Assembly (NCBI GenBank): GCA_900545935.1
Contig: URAP01000026.1
Span: forward strand, 1-25,058
Length of the DNA stretch: 25,058 bases
Direction: 5' to 3'
Source of the DNA: an uncultured Eubacteriales bacterium
GTDB taxonomy: Bacteria > Bacillota > Clostridia > Oscillospirales > CAG-272
The notes beneath the pieces were generated by a model that ran no database searches, was not told the DNA's origin, and saw only the letters and a list, made by a program, of their open reading frames with translations. The position numbers were made by a program, and so were the translations under genes. Positions within the stretch are counted from its first letter, which is position 1; the number at the start of each line of letters is the position of its first letter. Below, piece by piece: positions 23,010 to 25,058 of the stretch.

Positions 23010-23858
23010 ATGAATACAATCGAAAATCAAACCTTTGACGAAGAGCGCGCTCTCTACAATCTCAAGGTGACAAATGTTATCGGCTGCCGCTTTGAGGGCG
23101 CTGCCGACGGCGAATCGGTGCTCAAGGAGGCGAGCAGCATCGTCGTCGACAAATGCTCCTTCTCGCTCCGCTACCCGATGTGGCACAACCGCGCGCTCGT
23201 TCTGCGCGATTCGCATCTCTGCGAGCCCTCCCGCGCGCCGCTCTGGTACTGCGGGGGCGGTATCATCGAGCGCACCCGCATCGAGTCGGTCAAGGCGCTG
23301 CGCGAATGCAGCGGCTTTACCCTCACCGACTGCACGATAAACAGCCCCGAATTCGGCTGGAAGTGCAGCGGGATATGCCTCTCGGGCGGCTCGCTCGTCT
23401 CCGAATACGCATTTTTCGATTCGAAGGGGGTCAGCATTTCGGGACTCGATTTCAGCGGTAAATATTCATTTCAGTACATGGACAACCTCACCATAACCGA
23501 CTCGAATCTCGACACGAAGGATGCCTTTTGGCACTCGAAGAACGTCACCGTCAAAAATTCGACCGTCAAGGGCGAGTACCTTGCATGGTTCTCCGACGGG
23601 CTGACCCTCGAGCACTGCCGCATCATCGGCACACAGCCGCTCTGCTACTGCAAAAATCTCCGCCTCATCGACTGCGAAATGATAGACACCGACCTCGCCT
23701 TTGAGTACTCCGAAGTCGAGGCGGACATTCGCGGCGGCATCGACTCGGTCGTTAACCCGCTCAGCGGAAGGATCGTCTGCGACTCGCTCGGCGAGCTCGT
23801 TTCTCAGCCGGCGGTGATGGAGTGTCACGGCGAGGTTGTGATACGAAACAATGGTTGA
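23010..23858 (+). CDS. DUF3737 family right-handed beta-helix protein
   Basis: The 282-residue protein reads MNTIENQTFDEERALYNLKV and then a regular alternation of short strands rich in Cys, Asp, Ser and aromatic residues (FEGAADGESVLKEA, RYPMWHNRALVLRDS, LTITDSNLDTKDAFWHSKNV), as in a pectin-lyase-like beta helix. This pattern fits DUF3737, a family without a proved function. The frame is open 35 codons upstream, but the ATG at 23010 has GGAGG at good spacing and is the family start. No signal peptide is present. Its neighbour upstream is a cytoplasmic glycosidase; a joint role in glycan handling is only a guess. It is preceded by a terminator. Confidence 0.85.
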   Translation: MNTIENQTFDEERALYNLKVTNVIGCRFEGAADGESVLKEASSIVVDKCSFSLRYPMWHNRALVLRDSHLCEPSRAPLWYCGGGIIERTRIESVKALRECSGFTLTDCTINSPEFGWKCSGICLSGGSLVSEYAFFDSKGVSISGLDFSGKYSFQYMDNLTITDSNLDTKDAFWHSKNVTVKNSTVKGEYLAWFSDGLTLEHCRIIGTQPLCYCKNLRLIDCEMIDTDLAFEYSEVEADIRGGIDSVVNPLSGRIVCDSLGELVSQPAVMECHGEVVIRNNG

Positions 23859-23865
23859 CACGCAT

Positions 23866-23889
23866 GGGGACGCTTTTGCAAAAGCCCCC
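23866..23889. repeat. Palindrome after the DUF3737 gene
   Basis: GGGGACGCTTTTGCAAAAGC followed by CCCC forms a hairpin with the centre GCTTTTGCAAAAGC. No U-run follows, so it is only possibly a terminator. Confidence 0.4.
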
Positions 23890-23981
23890 TGCCCCCTCGC
23901 AATGCTTTAAATAAACATACAAAATGTTTTCCACCGCTCTGTGGAGAACAGCACTCGCACGTAAATTTCACGGAGGCAGAT

Positions 23982-24656
23982 ATGGACGAAAATCAGAAAA
24001 ACAATCCGCAGGAAGATCGACACGATGAGCTTCGGCATGAGCTATCGCAGCTTCAGCCGGAGGTCGCGCAGGAGGATAAAGCCGAGGAAGAAGCAGAGGA
24101 TCTGACCTATATTCCCGCACGGCGGGGCAGCGCGCACTACACCGTTCCGCTCGCGCTGTTCATCGTCGGCTTTTCGTGCATGATACTGTCGACATTTATG
24201 CCGAGTTTCCGCGTCATTCCGCAGATAATCGCACTCGTGCTTATAGTCGCGGGCGTGCTGCTGACCACTCGCTTCGGACTGTCGATGTTTGAATACTCCA
24301 TAGTCCTCGACCCGTCGCTCGGGCGTTCGCTCGTCGTAACCAGGCTGCAGGGCAAGTACCGCCGCGAGGCGTGCCGACTGCCGCTGACCGCCGTCCGCGA
24401 GGTCATCTGCGAGGATGATATACCCGCCGAGCGGCTGAGCGGAGCGCAGCGATATTCATTCTGCAACACTATGTTCGCGCGCGGTACCTCGACCGTGATA
24501 TTCGCCTTTTCCGACTCGCAGCTCCTGCCGGACGCGCAGGCTCGCGGCAAGGATTCGGTCGCGCTGCGCCTCGAGGTGCGCGGTCGCTTCATAGACCTGC
24601 TCACCGAAGCGGGAGAGACGCAGGAGGAAAGGCAGTCCGAGGAGGACGAAGAATAA
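23982..24656 (+). CDS. Predicted two-helix membrane protein of unknown function
   Basis: I do not recognise this 224-residue protein. It has an acidic, Gln/Glu-rich N-terminus (1-42), then two adjacent hydrophobic segments (about 54-72, VPLALFIVGFSCMILSTFM, and 76-94, IPQIIALVLIVAGVLLTTR), a soluble domain of about 120 residues beginning FEYSIVLDPSLGRSLVVTR, and a very acidic tail (EERQSEEDEE). Helix-helix-soluble domain resembles bacterial PH-like membrane proteins, but that is a guess from layout. The ATG has GGAGG eight bases upstream. The gene stands alone and ends before a tandem repeat array. Confidence 0.8.
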   Translation: MDENQKNNPQEDRHDELRHELSQLQPEVAQEDKAEEEAEDLTYIPARRGSAHYTVPLALFIVGFSCMILSTFMPSFRVIPQIIALVLIVAGVLLTTRFGLSMFEYSIVLDPSLGRSLVVTRLQGKYRREACRLPLTAVREVICEDDIPAERLSGAQRYSFCNTMFARGTSTVIFAFSDSQLLPDAQARGKDSVALRLEVRGRFIDLLTEAGETQEERQSEEDEE

Positions 24657-24726
24657 AAGCAATCTTATATCGGCACCAAATATACCTATAATCAAAAATC
24701 CTTTTGCATACGTTTTCCGTCGTAGA

Positions 24727-24818
24727 CATTTGCGGCATTTCATCGGAGAGCTTTGTGCCATTTCATCGGAGACATTTGCGGTATTTCGTCGGAGACATTT
24801 GCGGTATTTCGTCGGAGA
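24727..24818. repeat. 23-bp tandem repeat array, four units
   Basis: Four head-to-tail units of 23 bp (24727, 24750, 24773, 24796); the last two are identical, starting CATTTGCGGTATTTCGTCGG, and the first two differ by 2-6 bases. A degenerate fragment follows (GATTTGAGATG). Not a CRISPR array: there are no spacers. Confidence 0.92.
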
Positions 24819-24869
24819 GATTTGAGATGATTTATCTGACACTACACAAACACCACCCTAAGATAACAG

Positions 24870-24915
24870 GAAAAAGCCCGTACGGCACTCCCCGAAAGGA
24901 GCAGCCGTACGGGCT
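24870..24915 (-). terminator. Terminator for a minus-strand gene to the right
   Basis: AGCCCGTACGGC (24875-24886) and GCCGTACGGGCT (24904-24915) form a perfect 12-bp stem with a nested CTCC/GGAG stem. On the minus strand it is followed by TTTTT. No minus-strand gene is visible between 24916 and the window end, so its gene must start further right or the element also serves the plus strand. Confidence 0.7.
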
Positions 24916-24925
24916 GATATTATCC

Positions 24926-24976
24926 CCGCCGCGCCGCCCGCGTATACATCAGGCGGTGCGGCGGCTTTCGCTTTTT
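24926..24976 (+). terminator. Probable plus-strand terminator
   Basis: CCGCCGCGCCGCC (24926-24938) and GGCGGTGCGGCGG (24952-24964) form a 13-bp stem with one G-U pair, followed by CTTTCGCTTTTT. It could end the transcript of the membrane protein at 23982-24656. Confidence 0.55.
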
Positions 24977-25023
24977 CGGTCTGCGCTTTTTTAGCCGACC
25001 CGCAACGGGGAGAGATAAAAAAG

Positions 25024-25058
25024 ATGCAGAATCGTCGAAAATCGTCACGTCGCCGTAC
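25024..25058 (+). CDS. Possible start of a gene cut by the window edge
   Basis: An ATG at 25024 follows GGGGAG with about 11 bases between and opens MQNRRKSSRRR to the window end. The Arg-rich start is not diagnostic. It is downstream of a terminator, so it would need its own promoter, which is not seen. Confidence 0.25.
   Translation, partial: MQNRRKSSRRR

Noticed and set aside
24727..24818. CRISPR array
   Set aside because: The repeats are directly adjacent with no spacers, and there are no cas genes.
24456..24842. Minus-strand protein with repeated SPTKYRKCLRR/SPMKCRKCLRR
   Set aside because: It is only the translation of the tandem repeat array and the antisense of the membrane protein gene; the repeat period is not a multiple of three.

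Overview
The window looks like a chromosomal segment of a GC-rich, low-oxygen Firmicute of the Clostridia (Oscillospirales or Christensenellales-like gut lineage). This rests on the gene order plsX-rnc-radical SAM-smc-ftsY, an infC-rpmI-rplT operon, strong GGAGG ribosome sites and an Elp3-like radical SAM protein. The exact taxon cannot be read from the sequence. No complete, self-evident new defence or biosynthetic system is present. The most unusual material is in the accessory stretch from about 16.1 to 17.4 kb and in the structured intergenic DNA of the right half.

Left block (1-14047, all minus strand, read right to left): a SpoU/TrmH-type RNA methyltransferase, dprA, topA, plsX, rnc, a radical SAM protein, smc, ftsY, rdgB, and the first codons of nadD cut by the window edge. 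These are core genes for RNA modification, DNA uptake and topology, phospholipid synthesis, RNA processing, chromosome segregation, membrane protein targeting, nucleotide-pool cleaning and NAD synthesis. Spacings are mostly short (9-94 bp), as in one or a few operons. DprA has a disordered insert of about 200 residues, and PlsX has an Ala/Glu-rich tail where acpP would usually follow.

Central block (14190-15810, minus strand): infC-rpmI-rplT with a near-consensus promoter, a leader that can form either of two exclusive helices (an L20-type attenuator), a probable AUC start codon for IF3, and a rho-independent terminator. Divergent from it is tRNA-Arg(ACG) with its own promoter and terminator.

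Accessory island (16120-17430): AT-richer, frameshifted and truncated coding remnants (HELVH metallopeptidase piece, phage/ICE-type nuclease domain, C-terminal piece) lie directly beside tRNA-Arg, so this is probably the scar of an integrated element. Within it, on the opposite strand, is a compact candidate small RNA with an extended -10 promoter, a three-way-junction fold and a U-run.

Right block (17420-25058, plus strand): a membrane-anchored protein with a prion-like low-complexity N-terminal half and a copper-amine-oxidase-type extracellular domain, a membrane-anchored D,D-carboxypeptidase (M15B), a cytoplasmic clan GH-A glycosidase, a DUF3737 beta-helix protein, and a two-helix membrane protein. 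The first two probably act at the cell wall. Between these genes are REP-like palindromes, a Shine-Dalgarno hidden in a UNCG hairpin, a terminator abutting a ribosome site, and a 23-bp tandem repeat array.
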